A stretch of DNA of 64,000 nucleotides from Rhodoferax potami (lineage in GTDB: Bacteria; Pseudomonadota; Gammaproteobacteria; Burkholderiales; Burkholderiaceae_C). The notes beneath the pieces are model-generated. The model did no database searches. It was not told the origin of the DNA and saw nothing but the letters and a program-made list of their open reading frames with translations. A program made the position numbers and the translations under genes. Shown in pieces: positions 56,059 to 64,000 of the stretch. Every line of letters begins with the position of its first letter. The first letter of the stretch is position 1. The stretch covers positions 3,555,001-3,619,000 of the forward strand of contig NZ_JAVBIK010000001.1 in NCBI RefSeq assembly GCF_032193805.1. The letters are read 5' to 3'.

Positions 56059-56655
56059 TTAAATCCAGCCCATCCACCCGGCCAGGGCACCTGCACCCAG
56101 CAGCCATAGCAAGTGGATCTTGGTTTTCCACACCAAGAGGGTGCTCAACGCCGTAACGGCCCAGAGCGCCAGGTGGTGGGTATCGGCCTTGTGGTTGGCG
56201 GCCAGAATCCAGCCGGTGGCCACCAGCAGCGCAATGACCAGGGGCGCCATGCCCTGCTTGAAGGCGCGCACGGCGCGCAGCTCCCGGTTGCGGTGACCCC
56301 ATCGGGACGCTGTGAACGTGAGGATGCTGCTAGGCAGCATGATGCCCAGCATCGACAAAAACACGCCCAGCATGGCCAAGCCCAAGCCATACCACCCGGC
56401 GCCGAGGCCGCCCGCGGCGTTGAGGCCGATAGTCCAGCCCAATAGCGGCACAAACAAAATATTGGGCCCGGGCGCCGCTTGCGCGAGCGCAATGCAGTTG
56501 CTGAACTGCTCGGCGTCCAGCCAACCCTTCTCGACCACCAGAAAGCGCTGCATATCGGGTGCCGTGGTGATGGCGCCGCCCACCGCAAGTAGCGAGAGCG
56601 AGGCGAAGTGCGTAAAGAGCTCGAACCACTGGGCAGCGGTCAGGGTGATGCTCAT
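56059..56655 (-). CDS. chrA: Chromate transporter subunit, second half (ChrA C-domain type)
   Basis: A 198-residue membrane protein of the chromate ion transporter (CHR) family, short-chain type, with about six hydrophobic helices. The family motif FxxLxLLAVGGAITTAPDMQRFLV (here FASLSLLAVGGAITTAPDMQ) and ALAQAAPGPNILFVPLLGW are visible. The ATG overlaps the stop of the preceding half-gene (ATGA), so the two are made together, as in two-gene CHR transporters. The true substrate may be chromate or sulfate; no chrB or chrC regulator is present. Confidence 0.87.
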   Translation of the reverse strand: MSITLTAAQWFELFTHFASLSLLAVGGAITTAPDMQRFLVVEKGWLDAEQFSNCIALAQAAPGPNILFVPLLGWTIGLNAAGGLGAGWYGLGLAMLGVFLSMLGIMLPSSILTFTASRWGHRNRELRAVRAFKQGMAPLVIALLVATGWILAANHKADTHHLALWAVTALSTLLVWKTKIHLLWLLGAGALAGWMGWI

Positions 56656-57266
56656 GAGGCCTCCTTTTGGGCCGCTAGATGGCCCAGGCATCGGTAGGCC
56701 CAGATACACCCCAAGCCGCCCAAGCCCAGCAAGACCCAAATAAGGGGCACGCGCAGCAAAGCCACGGCTACAAAAGTGGCAGCCATTAATGCGAGGCAGG
56801 CGCCGAGGCCCATGACATTGCTTTTGAGGGCCGGCACCAGGCGCAGGCCGGCGGCGATGATGAGTCCGGCCGCTACCGCGCCCATACCGCGCAGTGCGCC
56901 TTGGGCTTGCGGGTTATCGGCCACACCGGCAAAGGCGGCGGCCAATACCAGCACCAGAACCAGCGGAAAGCTTAGCATGCCCGCCACACCGGCCAGCGCG
57001 CCGCGCCACCCGAAGTAGCGGTCGCCCAGCATCAGTGAGAGGTTCACCACATTGGGGCCGGGCAGGATCTGGGCCACGGCCCAGTCTTCCACAAACTCTT
57101 CGGCGGTGAGCCATTGTTTGCGATCGACGAGTTCGCGCTGGGCGACTGCGAGCACGCCGCCAAAGCCCTGCAGGGCGAGCAGCGAGAAAGAAATAAACAG
57201 ATCCGTTTTGGAGCGGGGCGCCGCGCGCGGAGTGGGGCTTGGGGTGGTAGTCGGGCTAGGCGGCAT
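56652..57266 (-). CDS. chrA: Chromate transporter subunit, first half (ChrA N-domain type)
   Basis: A 204-residue short-chain CHR protein: a Pro/Thr-rich N-terminus, then FISFSLLALQGFGGVLAVAQ and DWAVAQILPGPNVVNLSLML, which are the counterparts of the motifs in the downstream half. About five or six membrane helices follow (FPLVLVLVLAAAFAGVA, AAGLIIAAGLRLVPAL). Together the two half-length proteins should form the antiparallel pair that single long ChrA proteins contain as fused domains. It confers chromate efflux in characterised members; here that is family inference. Confidence 0.87.
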   Translation of the reverse strand: MPPSPTTTPSPTPRAAPRSKTDLFISFSLLALQGFGGVLAVAQRELVDRKQWLTAEEFVEDWAVAQILPGPNVVNLSLMLGDRYFGWRGALAGVAGMLSFPLVLVLVLAAAFAGVADNPQAQGALRGMGAVAAGLIIAAGLRLVPALKSNVMGLGACLALMAATFVAVALLRVPLIWVLLGLGGLGCIWAYRCLGHLAAQKEAS

Positions 57267-57275
57267 GCAGGCGGG

Positions 57276-58100
57276 TTAGGTGGGTTGCCCCACCACAGTG
57301 AACTGGGCGCTATTGTCGCGCAGCCACTGTTCCGATCGGGCGCCATCCTGCTGGCCCGGGTGAAAGTCTTCGCGCAAATACTCGCGCCATTGCGCGCGGT
57401 TGCTGCTTATAAGCCCCCGGGTGCCAAACAAAAAGCTGGCAGCACTGCGCCAGGTGCTCCAGCGGAACAAGGCCTTGTCGTGCCAGAGGTTGCGCACGGT
57501 TTGCCGCGCCACATCGCTGAAAAAGGTGATCGTGATGTAGCGGAACAGGCGCAACCGCCATTCATGGTTGCCACCGATCGCGTGGTACACATCAAACGCG
57601 GTACTGCGGTGTTCACTTTCTTCAGCGCTGTGCCAGAGCCACAGGGTTTTGAGGCGCTCTTCGCTGCCCTCCAGGGCCTCGGGGTGGCTCAGCATCCAAT
57701 CAGCAAAGATGGCTGTCAGATGCTCGGTGGCCGCCGTGGCCGCCACATGGATGCGGACATCGCGGTGGGCATTGGCCTCCAAGCGCCGGGTGGCGCGTCG
57801 CTCCAGCGCATTGTCAAAACCCTGCTGGGTCAGTTGCGCATTGAACAGGCTGTGGATGCGGCGGTGGGTGGCCTCTTGGCCCACAAAGCCCTGCACCTCG
57901 GTGGCAAAGCGTGCACGCTGGTCCTCGGGCAGGGTTTTGAGGCCGGCGCGGACCGAGTCCATAAAGTACTGCTCACCCAGCGGGAAGCTCATGGACAGCG
58001 CATTAAAAAACGCACTGCGAAATGCGTCGCCCCCATTCCAGCGCACCGCAAACGGGGTGTTGAGGTCGATCAGAATTCTGCGGACAGTCAGGTCGGTCAT
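57276..58100 (-). CDS. Predicted metal-dependent hydrolase (PF10118-type)
   Basis: A 274-residue protein matching the family annotated as predicted metal-dependent hydrolase. It has the conserved N-terminal region (LIDLNTPFAVRWNGGDAF; SFPLGEQYFMDSVRAG) and scattered His and Glu residues that could bind metal: GQEATHRRIHSLFN and WLWHSAEESEHRSTAFDVYH. The arrangement E-x6-H and E-x2-H within helices recalls ferritin-like di-iron proteins, so a di-iron enzyme is plausible. Function has not been established. Its ATG overlaps the stop of the alpha/beta hydrolase gene upstream, so the two are coupled. Confidence 0.78.
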   Translation of the reverse strand: MTDLTVRRILIDLNTPFAVRWNGGDAFRSAFFNALSMSFPLGEQYFMDSVRAGLKTLPEDQRARFATEVQGFVGQEATHRRIHSLFNAQLTQQGFDNALERRATRRLEANAHRDVRIHVAATAATEHLTAIFADWMLSHPEALEGSEERLKTLWLWHSAEESEHRSTAFDVYHAIGGNHEWRLRLFRYITITFFSDVARQTVRNLWHDKALFRWSTWRSAASFLFGTRGLISSNRAQWREYLREDFHPGQQDGARSEQWLRDNSAQFTVVGQPT

Positions 58101-59005
58101 ATGGTGGCCTCAGAGGGTGTGGGTTGTGCGGGCAAGTCGCGGAGCTGGGTGGCCACCCAGTCCATCACGGCAGGTGTGCTCACCATTTGCACATGGCCTA
58201 TGGCGTCGAACACGACCGGCTCCACACCGGGCAAGACCTGTGCCCGCTGGGGAAACACAATGTTGTCTTGCGGGGTGAGCGCAATCCGGATCAAGGCACG
58301 CCGATCAGGGGTTTCAGATTCCGCCAGGCCTTGCAGCCAGGCGCTGTCAAACAGCATTTGGCGGCCATTGGGTGTCGTGGCTTTTTTGGCGGCTTTGGTG
58401 CCGGCATGGGGCGTCCCTAGCGTCAGGACACGGGCCACCCGCTCACTGCCGTGTTGGCGCATCCACGCCCGAATCGCCAGGCCGCCCATGCTGTGGCCGA
58501 CCAAGGCCACCTGTGTATGGCCGCTGTGCTGCAACAGCTGTTGAACCGACTTCTCGATGTGGGCCGCATAGTGGTCGATCGAGACAAACAAAGGCTCCAG
58601 ATTGATCGCCAGCACGGTGTGCCCTTGGGCCTGCAGGCGGGGGGCTACATCGTCCCAGAGGCGGTGATTGCACAAGTAGCCATGCACCAGCAACACCGGC
58701 ACCCGGGTGGGGCCCGGGTCAGCAGGTAGCAGGGGCGGGCGCTTGTCAGCCCAGGGTTGGCGCAGCACAAAGGTGCGGAAGTTGGCAACGGTCTCGCCCC
58801 ACCAAGCCCGGTAAAACGCGCCCGCCGGTTCCGCCGGGGCACGGCTTTTCAGCATGGTGTAGGCCGTGCTCAGCACCACGGCCAGCCACGGCAAAAGCAC
58901 GGTGGCAATGAGCATATCGCCCGTAGCTCCATGCCAGAGCATGGCCAGACCCACGCCGGTAATCACCAAAGCGAGTAAAAAACGTTGCAGCAGTTTGGCG
59001 AGCAT
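58097..59005 (-). CDS. Alpha/beta-hydrolase, lipase/esterase type
   Basis: A 302-residue protein. Two hydrophobic helices occupy the first 50 residues (LLALVITGVGLAMLWHGA and MLIATVLLPWLAVVLSTAY), which anchor it to the inner membrane. A hydrolase domain begins with VPVLLVHGYLCNHRLW (oxyanion strand) and has the nucleophile elbow LVGHSMGGLAIR and TLGTPHAGTKAAK. The C-terminal histidine is probably in FDAIGHVQMV. It resembles triacylglycerol lipases of the PGAP1/LipA kind. It overlaps the PF10118-type gene by four bases and the pair may act on lipids or esters. Confidence 0.83.
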   Translation of the reverse strand: MLAKLLQRFLLALVITGVGLAMLWHGATGDMLIATVLLPWLAVVLSTAYTMLKSRAPAEPAGAFYRAWWGETVANFRTFVLRQPWADKRPPLLPADPGPTRVPVLLVHGYLCNHRLWDDVAPRLQAQGHTVLAINLEPLFVSIDHYAAHIEKSVQQLLQHSGHTQVALVGHSMGGLAIRAWMRQHGSERVARVLTLGTPHAGTKAAKKATTPNGRQMLFDSAWLQGLAESETPDRRALIRIALTPQDNIVFPQRAQVLPGVEPVVFDAIGHVQMVSTPAVMDWVATQLRDLPAQPTPSEATI

Positions 59006-59026
59006 GGGTAGGTGGTTTTACGGTTG

Positions 59027-61186
59027 TCAGTACACCGGCTGGAAGCGCCGGATGGCGGCCCGCACATCATCGCTCAAGGCAAAACCGCCTCCGAATTGTG
59101 TGGCCAAAGCGGCCGCCCGCGCCTCAAATGTGTCGATGCCCATGCCGTAGATGAACTGCATGGCGCCACCGGTCCACGCCGGGAAACCGATGCCGAAGAT
59201 CGAGCCGATGTTGGCATCGTGCACGCTGGTCAGCACGCCCTCGGCCAGGCAGCGCGCTGTCTCCACCGCTTGGCGGTAGAGCAGGCGGTCTTTGAGGTCG
59301 GTGATGTTCCACGCGACATCGGGCTTTTCGAACAGACCTTTGAGTTCGGGCCAGAGGAACTTCTTGGCACCTTTCTCAGAGGGGTATTCGTAAAAGCCCG
59401 CACCACCGGCGCGGCCGGGGCGGTTGTGCTGCTTCACCATTTTCTCGACCACGCGTTCACCGGGTGTGGCGATATAGGCCTTGCCCTCGGCCTCAAAGTC
59501 TTTTTTGGTCTGGTCCATCACGTGCAGGCTCAAGGTGAGGGCGGTTTCGTCCAGCACGGCCAAGGGGCCCACCGGCATGCCGGCCTGGATGCCCGCGTTT
59601 TCAATCGCCGCAGCGGGAATGCCTTCGCCGAGCATGGCTGCACCTTCCATCACAAAGGTACCGAACACGCGGCTGGTGAAGAAGCCCCGCGAGTCGTTCA
59701 CCACGATGGGGAATTTGCCCAGTGCTTGCACGTAGTCAAAAGCGCGGGCCACAGTCTCATCGTCCGTGGCTTTGCCTTTGATGATTTCGACCAGCTTCAT
59801 CTTGTCGACGGGGCTGAAGAAATGGATGCCAATGAATTTCTCGGGTTTGGCGCTGGCTTTGGCCAGTCCGGTAATCGGCAAGGTAGATGTGTTGGAGGCA
59901 AAAAATCCACCCGGGGCCAAAAGCGGCTCGGCCTCTTGGGTGACCTTGGCTTTGAGTTCGCGGTTCTCAAATACGGCTTCGATGATCAAGTCGCAGCCTT
60001 GCAGGTCGGCCACGCTGCCGGTGGGGTGGATCAGGTCCAGGATCTGTTGCTGGGCCTCGGGCTTCATGCGGCCCTTGTCCACACGCGCTTGAGTGATTTT
60101 GGCGCTGTAGCTCTTGCCGAGGTCTGCCTTTTCCTGGCTCACGTCTTTGAGCACGGTGGTGATGCCTTTGCTGGCCTGGCTATAGGCAATGCCCGCGCCC
60201 ATCATGCCGGCGCCCAGCAGGCCCACCTTGGTGGGTTTGAAGCGCGGCACCTCAGCTGGGCGGCTCTGGCCGCTCTTGATGGCATTCAGGTTGAAGAAGA
60301 AGGTGTTGATCATGGCCTTGGCCTGTGGGCCGGACATGAGCTTGGCCAGATACCGGCTTTCAATGCGCAGCGCGGTGTCGAGGTCCACCTGCAAGCCCTC
60401 GACCATGCAGGCGATGATGGCTTCGGGAGCGGGGTAGAGGCCCCGGGTGTTTTTCTTGATGACAGCAGGCGCAATCGGCAACATGCCTGCCACTGCCGGG
60501 CTGCTGGGCAGGCCGCCGGGCACTTTGTAGCCTTTGGCTTCCCACGGGTGTTGGGCTGTCGGGTTGGCGGCAATCCAAGCCAAAGCCTTGGCGCGCATCT
60601 CGCCTGCGGCGTCGGGGCCGGGCGCTACCAGCTCGTGCACCAGCCCCAGGCCTTTGGCCTCGGTGGGGTTGAAGGTTTTGCCTTCCACCAGATAAGGCTG
60701 GGCGCCCATCAGCCCCAGGTGGCGCGTCATCTTGGTCACGCCACTGGCACCCGGCAACAGGCCCAGAGTGACTTCGGGCAGGCCGAACTGGGTTTTGCGG
60801 TCGTCCACGGCAATGCGGTAGTGACCCACCAAGGCAACCTCCCAGCCGCCACCCAAGGCCGTGCCATTGAGCAGGCTGACCACCGGTTTGCCCAGGGTCT
60901 CAATGGTGCGGAAGTTACGCTTCACCCGTTCGATTTCTTCAAAGATGCGCGGTGCGTCCGCCGGGGTCAGGCGCATGGCCGCTTTGAGGTCCGCGCCGGC
61001 GAAGAAGGTGCTTTTTGCTGACGTCAGCAGGATGCCGGTGATGCTGTCTTTGTCCTGCAGCACCTGTGCGGCCACGGCATCCATGTCCTGCTGCCATTGC
61101 AGGCACATGGTGTTGACGGGGGAGTCCGGTTCATCAAAGGTGATGGTCGCAATACCGTGGTCCAGGGAGTAGCGGATGGTTTTCAT
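59027..61186 (-). CDS. FadB/FadJ-type enoyl-CoA hydratase / 3-hydroxyacyl-CoA dehydrogenase
   Basis: A 719-residue bifunctional beta-oxidation enzyme. The hydratase domain (about 1-190) has both catalytic glutamates, in GGGWEVALVG and GLPEVTLGLLPG, and the oxyanion segment FAGADLKAA. The dehydrogenase domain starts near residue 315 with LLGAGMMGAGIAYS, then FENRELKAKV, GIHFFSPVDKMKLVEII (catalytic histidine) and two C-terminal 3HCDH helical domains. It hydrates and oxidises acyl-CoA intermediates. It lies downstream of a thiolase on the same strand, completing the last three steps of the cycle with the divergent acyl-CoA dehydrogenase. Confidence 0.93.
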   Translation of the reverse strand: MKTIRYSLDHGIATITFDEPDSPVNTMCLQWQQDMDAVAAQVLQDKDSITGILLTSAKSTFFAGADLKAAMRLTPADAPRIFEEIERVKRNFRTIETLGKPVVSLLNGTALGGGWEVALVGHYRIAVDDRKTQFGLPEVTLGLLPGASGVTKMTRHLGLMGAQPYLVEGKTFNPTEAKGLGLVHELVAPGPDAAGEMRAKALAWIAANPTAQHPWEAKGYKVPGGLPSSPAVAGMLPIAPAVIKKNTRGLYPAPEAIIACMVEGLQVDLDTALRIESRYLAKLMSGPQAKAMINTFFFNLNAIKSGQSRPAEVPRFKPTKVGLLGAGMMGAGIAYSQASKGITTVLKDVSQEKADLGKSYSAKITQARVDKGRMKPEAQQQILDLIHPTGSVADLQGCDLIIEAVFENRELKAKVTQEAEPLLAPGGFFASNTSTLPITGLAKASAKPEKFIGIHFFSPVDKMKLVEIIKGKATDDETVARAFDYVQALGKFPIVVNDSRGFFTSRVFGTFVMEGAAMLGEGIPAAAIENAGIQAGMPVGPLAVLDETALTLSLHVMDQTKKDFEAEGKAYIATPGERVVEKMVKQHNRPGRAGGAGFYEYPSEKGAKKFLWPELKGLFEKPDVAWNITDLKDRLLYRQAVETARCLAEGVLTSVHDANIGSIFGIGFPAWTGGAMQFIYGMGIDTFEARAAALATQFGGGFALSDDVRAAIRRFQPVY

Positions 61187-61199
61187 GATGTGGGTGAAA

Positions 61200-61258
61200 A
61201 TGCTATAAATTTAGGAGCTTCTCGCGCAATATCAACGGGCACTAGAGGCTGAAAAGGC
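61200..61258 (+). repeat. Dispersed intergenic repeat copy
   Basis: Blocks in order: ATGCTATAAATTTAGGAGCTTCT, quoted in part as TGCTATAAATTTAGGAGCTT, then CGCGCAATATCAACGGGC and ACTAGAGGCTGAAAAGG. It matches the copies at 51849 and, in reverse, 47443. It occupies most of the 73-bp spacer between the thiolase and FadB-type genes. Confidence 0.6.
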
Positions 61259-61259
61259 T

Positions 61260-62465
61260 TCAAAGTCTCTCGACGATGGTGGCAATGCCCATGCCGCCGC
61301 CCACACACAAGGTGGCCAGCCCGTAGCGCAATTTGCGGCGGTGCAACTCGTCAATCAGCGTGCCCAGAATCATGGCGCCCGTAGCCCCCAGCGGGTGGCC
61401 CATGGCAATGGCGCCGCCGTTTACATTGACCTTGTCGTGCGGCACCTTCATCTCTTTCATGAAGCGCATCACCACGGCGGCAAAGGCTTCGTTCACTTCA
61501 AACAGGTCGATGTCGTCCACCGTGAGCCCGGCTTTGGCCAGCGCCTTGCGCGTGGAGGGCATGGGGCCGGTGAGCATGATGGTGGGGTCTGCGCCGCTCA
61601 AGGCCGTGGCCACAATGCGGGCGCGCGGGGCCAGGTTGTGGGCTTTGGCAGCGGCTTCATTGCCAATGAGCACCGCGGCAGCACCATCCACAATGCCCGA
61701 AGAGTTGCCGGCGTGGTGCACATGGTGAATGCGCTCCACCTGCGGGTAGCGGGTGAGCGCCACGGCGTCAAAGCCCATGCCGCCCATGTCACCAAACGCA
61801 GGTTTGAGGCCGGCCAGGCCTTCGAGCGTAGTGCCGGGTTTGATGAACTCATCGCGCGCCAGAATGGTCTGGCCCAGGCTGTCTTTGACGGGCATGACTG
61901 AGCGGTCGAAATAGCCGGCAGCTTGTGCCTTAGTGGCGCGGCGTTGCGATTCCAGCGCATAGGCATCCACATCAGCGCGGGTAAAGCCTTCCAGCGTCGC
62001 GATCAGGTCGGCGCCTATGCCTTGGGGCACAAAGCAGGTCTGGCTGTTGGTTTCGGGGTCCATGGCCCAGGCACCGCCGTCGGAGCCAATAGGTACGCGG
62101 CTCATGCTTTCCACGCCGCCGGCCACCACCAGGTCTTCCCAGCCGGAGCGCACTTTTTGCGCAGCCATGTTCACCGCCTCCAGGCCGGAGGCACAGAAGC
62201 GGTTGATCTGCACCCCCGCGCACTGGAAGTCCCAGCCGGCTTTCAGCGCAGCCACTTTGGGCAGCACAGCGCCCTGGTCACCTACCGGGGACACCACGCC
62301 CATGACGACATCGTCCACCTGCGCGGTGTCGAACTGGTGGCGCTGTTGCAGGTCGGTGAGCAGCCCTGCGAGCAGGGTGACGGGTTTGACTTCATACAGG
62401 CTGCCGTCTTTCTTGCCCTTGCCACGGGGTGTGCGGATGGCGTCAAACACATAGGCTTCGGTCAT
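61260..62465 (-). CDS. Acetyl-CoA C-acyltransferase (thiolase)
   Basis: A 401-residue thiolase. The acyl-accepting cysteine is in [16 protein letters not shown], the catalytic histidine in [16 protein letters not shown], and the base cysteine in [15 protein letters not shown]. The start [21 protein letters not shown] at 62465 is chosen; an in-frame upstream extension to 62546 would run into the operator region. It cleaves 3-ketoacyl-CoA to acetyl-CoA and a shortened acyl-CoA. Its likely partners are the FadB-type enzyme downstream and the acyl-CoA dehydrogenase divergently upstream. Confidence 0.93.
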   Translation of the reverse strand: MTEAYVFDAIRTPRGKGKKDGSLYEVKPVTLLAGLLTDLQQRHQFDTAQVDDVVMGVVSPVGDQGAVLPKVAALKAGWDFQCAGVQINRFCASGLEAVNMAAQKVRSGWEDLVVAGGVESMSRVPIGSDGGAWAMDPETNSQTCFVPQGIGADLIATLEGFTRADVDAYALESQRRATKAQAAGYFDRSVMPVKDSLGQTILARDEFIKPGTTLEGLAGLKPAFGDMGGMGFDAVALTRYPQVERIHHVHHAGNSSGIVDGAAAVLIGNEAAAKAHNLAPRARIVATALSGADPTIMLTGPMPSTRKALAKAGLTVDDIDLFEVNEAFAAVVMRFMKEMKVPHDKVNVNGGAIAMGHPLGATGAMILGTLIDELHRRKLRYGLATLCVGGGMGIATIVERL

Positions 62466-62537
62466 GGGGTCTCCGGTGTTGTCAGGGGAATTCGGGTGCG
62501 CACGCTGGCGCTTGCAAGCTGTTTTGCAGTATATTGT

Positions 62538-62563
62538 TTTTACCAAGCAAACGCTTTGTAAAA
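62538..62563. promoter_or_regulatory. Operator-like palindrome between thiolase and acyl-CoA dehydrogenase genes
   Basis: TTTTACCAAGC (62538-62548) is followed by the spacer AAAC and GCTTTGTAAAA (62553-62563): 10 of 11 positions are symmetric. It sits in the 128-bp divergent promoter region of two beta-oxidation transcription units. Size and symmetry fit a TetR-family repressor. A fatty-acid degradation regulator (FadP/PsrA class in proteobacteria) is the natural candidate, though that is inference. Confidence 0.65.
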
Positions 62564-62593
62564 ATAACTAATGACTTTCCCTTAGGAGACACC

Positions 62594-63757
62594 ATGATCG
62601 AACGCACCCTGTTTACCCCGGACCACGAATCTTTCCGCGACAGCTTTCGCCGCTTCATGGAAAAGGAAATCGCCCCCTTTCATGCAGACTGGGAGGAGCA
62701 GGGCTATGTCGCCCGCGAGGTGTGGAACAAGGCCGGCGAGAACGGCTTTTTGTGTATGACCATGCCGGAGGAATACGGCGGCTCCGAGGCGGACAAGCTG
62801 TATTCGGTGATCCAGATGGAGGAGCTGGCCCGCGGCGGCTTCACCGGTATCGGCTTCGGGCTTCACAGCGAAATCGTGGCGCCTTACATCCTGCACTACG
62901 GCACGCCTGAGCAAAAAGCCAAGTACCTGCCCAAGCTGGCCAGTGGCGAGATGGTGGGTGCGATTGCCATGAGCGAGCCGGCGGCTGGCTCGGACTTGCA
63001 GGGCATCAAGTCCACCGCTATCCAGCAGCCTGACGGCAGCTACCTGCTCAACGGCAGCAAGACCTTCATCACCAATGGCTGGCATGCCGACCTCGTGGTG
63101 GTGGTGGCCAAAACCAACCCCGCGGCCGGCGGCAAAGGCACAAGCCTGCTGCTGGTGGAGCGCGGCATGCCCGGCTTCAGTGTGGGCCAGCGCCTCAAGA
63201 AAATGGGCATGAAAGCCCAGGACACTTCGGAGCTGTTTTTTGACAATGTGCGCGTACCCGCCGAGAACCTGCTGGGCGGTGCGGCCTATGAAAACAAAGG
63301 CTTCATTTGCCTGATGGAGCAGTTGCCCTGGGAGCGCTTACAGATTGCCATCGGGGCGGTGTCAGCGTCCCAGGCGGCCATCGACTGGACGGTGGACTAT
63401 GTGAAAGAGCGCAAGGTGTTCGGCCAGCCGGTGGCCAGCTTCCAAAACACCCGCTATGTGCTGGCCGAACTGCAAACCCAGGTGCAAGTGGCTCGCGTGT
63501 TTGTGGACAAGTGCTGTGAGCTGATCGGCAAAGACCAGCTCGACACGGCCACTGCCAGCATGGCCAAGTACTGGACCACCGACCTGCAGTGCAAGGTGAT
63601 GGACGAATGTGTGCAACTCTTCGGCGGCTACGGCTACATGTGGGAATACCCCATCACCCGCGCCTATGCCGATGCCCGGGTGCAGCGCATCTACGGCGGC
63701 ACGAACGAGATCATGAAAGAAGTGATCACCCGGTCCATGGGGCTGGGCGGCAAGTAG
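62594..63757 (+). CDS. Acyl-CoA dehydrogenase
   Basis: A 387-residue FAD enzyme that makes the first double bond in acyl-CoA oxidation. The N-terminal helical domain starts LFTPDHESFRDSFRRFMEKE. The FAD-binding middle domain has MSEPAAGSDLQGIKSTA and LNGSKTFITNGWHADLV. The C-terminal domain has the signature LFGGYGYMWEYPITRAYADARVQ (part: GGYGYMWEYPITRAYAD) and the catalytic glutamate in YGGTNEIMKEVI. ATG at 62594 has TAGGAG upstream; the longer in-frame extension overlaps the operator region and is rejected. Substrate is probably a medium- or long-chain acyl-CoA. Confidence 0.94.
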   Translation: MIERTLFTPDHESFRDSFRRFMEKEIAPFHADWEEQGYVAREVWNKAGENGFLCMTMPEEYGGSEADKLYSVIQMEELARGGFTGIGFGLHSEIVAPYILHYGTPEQKAKYLPKLASGEMVGAIAMSEPAAGSDLQGIKSTAIQQPDGSYLLNGSKTFITNGWHADLVVVVAKTNPAAGGKGTSLLLVERGMPGFSVGQRLKKMGMKAQDTSELFFDNVRVPAENLLGGAAYENKGFICLMEQLPWERLQIAIGAVSASQAAIDWTVDYVKERKVFGQPVASFQNTRYVLAELQTQVQVARVFVDKCCELIGKDQLDTATASMAKYWTTDLQCKVMDECVQLFGGYGYMWEYPITRAYADARVQRIYGGTNEIMKEVITRSMGLGGK

Positions 63758-63826
63758 GCGGGTGGGCGGCTTAGGGGTGCGGCGCACCCGTTAGCGCCGG
63801 GAATGGGGCGCCACTATGATCGCCGC

Positions 63827-64000
63827 ATGACGTTTGATGCACTCTTTCTGCTGTCCGGCTTGGCGGCTTTTCTGGTCGGGTCGTCCAAGGGCGGCTTGCC
63901 TGCGGTGGGTATGTTGGGGGTGCCTATCCTGTCCATGGCGATGTCGCCAGTTCAAGCGGCACTGCTGTTGCTGCCCATATTTGTGATTTCGGACATGGCC
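63827..64000 (+). CDS. TauE/SafE (TSUP) family membrane permease, 5' part only
   Basis: The first 58 codons of an open frame running off the window end. It begins MTFDALFLLSGLAAFLVGSS followed by KGGLPAVGMLGVPILSMAM and a second hydrophobic helix. The conserved first-helix pattern with GxxKGGLPAVGMLGVP is typical of the TauE/SafE sulfite or organosulfonate exporter family. About 250 residues would be expected in total. A GC-rich 6-bp stem (63775-63789) lies in the short gap after the acyl-CoA dehydrogenase gene but lacks a T-run. Confidence 0.8.
   Translation, partial: MTFDALFLLSGLAAFLVGSSKGGLPAVGMLGVPILSMAMSPVQAALLLLPIFVISDMA

Noticed and set aside
59012..61021. A 669-codon open frame on the plus strand antisense to the FadB-type gene.
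   Set aside because: It is a shadow of a strongly supported enzyme with all catalytic residues, has no motif and no ribosome site.

Overview
The window is chromosomal DNA of a GC-rich betaproteobacterium, most likely family Comamonadaceae and close to Rhodoferax. This rests on gene order and protein style: TctDE next to TctCBA, the run ndk-rlmN-pilW-rodZ-ispG-hisS-yfgM-bamB-der-hfq-hflX-hflK-hflC-hisZ-purA, PrpE, sucAB-lpd-zapE. A short intergenic repeat family also looks like ones I remember from that family; I could not verify this by search. It is nearly all housekeeping DNA. I see no tRNA, rRNA, CRISPR array, prophage or recognisable defence island.

Layout. 37-5376: two-component system TctDE and the tripartite tricarboxylate transporter TctCBA. 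5438-11684 (minus strand): a SNF2-family helicase, a VOC-fold protein, an aldehyde dehydrogenase, AlkB and a secreted NlpC/P60 peptidase. 11853-14526: an isochorismatase-like hydrolase and propionyl-CoA synthetase. 14734-22219: 2-oxoglutarate dehydrogenase (SucA, SucB, Lpd), ZapE and an exported coiled-coil protein. 22246-27803: a PP2C phosphatase, a YdcH-like protein and a DinG-family helicase gene cut in two by a complete IS66-family element. 27772-31608: BamD, RluD, ScpB and RluB. 31678-48022: the long collinear housekeeping block, ending with PurA and a phosphoribosyltransferase. 48050-56038: a PLP-dependent C-S lyase, a DUF2189 membrane protein, a Lys-rich small protein, a GDSL esterase/ABC ATPase divergent pair, a MASE1-CHASE sensor kinase, RlmB and a small lipoprotein. 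56059-59005: split chromate transporter, a predicted metal-dependent hydrolase and an alpha/beta hydrolase. 59027-63757: beta-oxidation genes (FadB-type multifunctional enzyme and thiolase, divergent from an acyl-CoA dehydrogenase) around a strong operator-like palindrome. A TauE/SafE permease begins at 63827 and runs off the end.

The main points for a second look are as follows. (1) The IS66 insertion in dinG is fresh: it has perfect 8-bp target duplications, and both gene halves join in frame if it is removed. (2) hflK carries an apparent one-base frameshift at a six-C run near its N-terminus. (3) A dispersed intergenic repeat occurs at five places. (4) Two divergent gene pairs (bamD/rluD and tesA/ybbA) have overlapping translation starts. 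(5) Several structured or operator-like elements stand in front of tctC, tctB, sucA, lpd and the beta-oxidation genes. I found no clearly new multi-gene system; I read the window as a conserved core chromosome segment with these local oddities.
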